A stretch of DNA of 6,437 nt from Chlamydiales bacterium. Its GTDB lineage: Bacteria; Chlamydiota; Chlamydiia; Chlamydiales; JAACFD01. Positions 6,417 to 6,437 of the stretch are shown here, in pieces. Below the pieces are notes generated by a model. It searched no databases and was not told the DNA's origin. It saw only the letters and a program-made list of their open reading frames with translations. Each line of letters starts with the position of its first letter. The first letter of the stretch is position 1. The DNA is taken from assembly GCA_009937555.1 (NCBI GenBank), contig JAACFD010000120.1, positions 1-6,437 on the forward strand, given 5' to 3'. Both the position numbers and the translations under genes were made by a program.

Positions 6417-6437
6417 ATGCAAGCTGTTGAAGATAAA
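6417..6437 (+). CDS. Possible 5' end of a divergent gene, cut by the window edge
   Basis: ATG at 6417 opens a frame reading MQAVEDK that is still open at the last base. An in-frame TAA at 6405-6407 precedes it. There is no clear Shine-Dalgarno sequence (only AAAAG upstream) and no convincing + strand promoter. Seven codons cannot identify a product, and this could easily be chance. Confidence 0.2.

Noticed and set aside
1..6437. CRISPR arrays, tRNA or rRNA genes, insertion sequences
   Set aside because: No regularly spaced repeats, no cloverleaf or rRNA-like sequence, and no transposase or terminal inverted repeats were seen.

Overview
The window is AT-rich bacterial DNA holding the end of an RNA polymerase operon and, convergent with it, a small two-gene unit for exported proteins. 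The beta and beta-prime sequences look chlamydial (phylum Chlamydiota). Signs are the beta C-terminal wording 'HARSIGPYSLV', 'YESIVKGENLLR' and 'SFNVLVKEMQGLG', the beta-prime N-terminal 'HFDKLTIKIA', the SI3 segment 'EYKKLLSTKSIE', and the C-terminus ending in 'QELVFDFES'. The length of 1395 residues also fits. This placement rests on remembered family sequences, not on a search. An environmental (Parachlamydiales-like) lineage is my best guess, because the genes after rpoC are not the ones I know from Chlamydia.

Left part (1-5351, + strand): the last 336 codons of rpoB, a 90-base spacer with a perfect 7-bp hairpin, complete rpoC with a good ribosome-binding site, and a textbook intrinsic terminator directly after rpoC. 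The two genes encode the beta and beta-prime subunits, which together form the catalytic cleft of RNA polymerase. All catalytic and zinc-binding residues I could check are present.

Middle (5352-5443): a short convergent intergenic stretch with TATC-type micro-repeats and a weak hairpin containing a Shine-Dalgarno-like AGGAGGT. I see no gene in it.

Right part (5444-6299, - strand): transcribed leftwards are (1) a 99-residue exported protein with a signal peptide, a glycine-zipper/Ala-rich hydrophobic segment and a His-rich tail, and then (2) a lipoprotein of about 178 residues with a clear lipobox. They are 4 bases apart or overlapping, depending on the start chosen, so they are probably co-transcribed and act together in the envelope. 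I recognise neither as a named family. A candidate promoter with an A9 tract in its spacer lies upstream (6337-6364). The last 21 bases may hold the first seven codons of a divergent + strand gene, but this is weakly supported.

Most of the window is ordinary core transcription machinery. The exported pair is the only part that could be undescribed biology.
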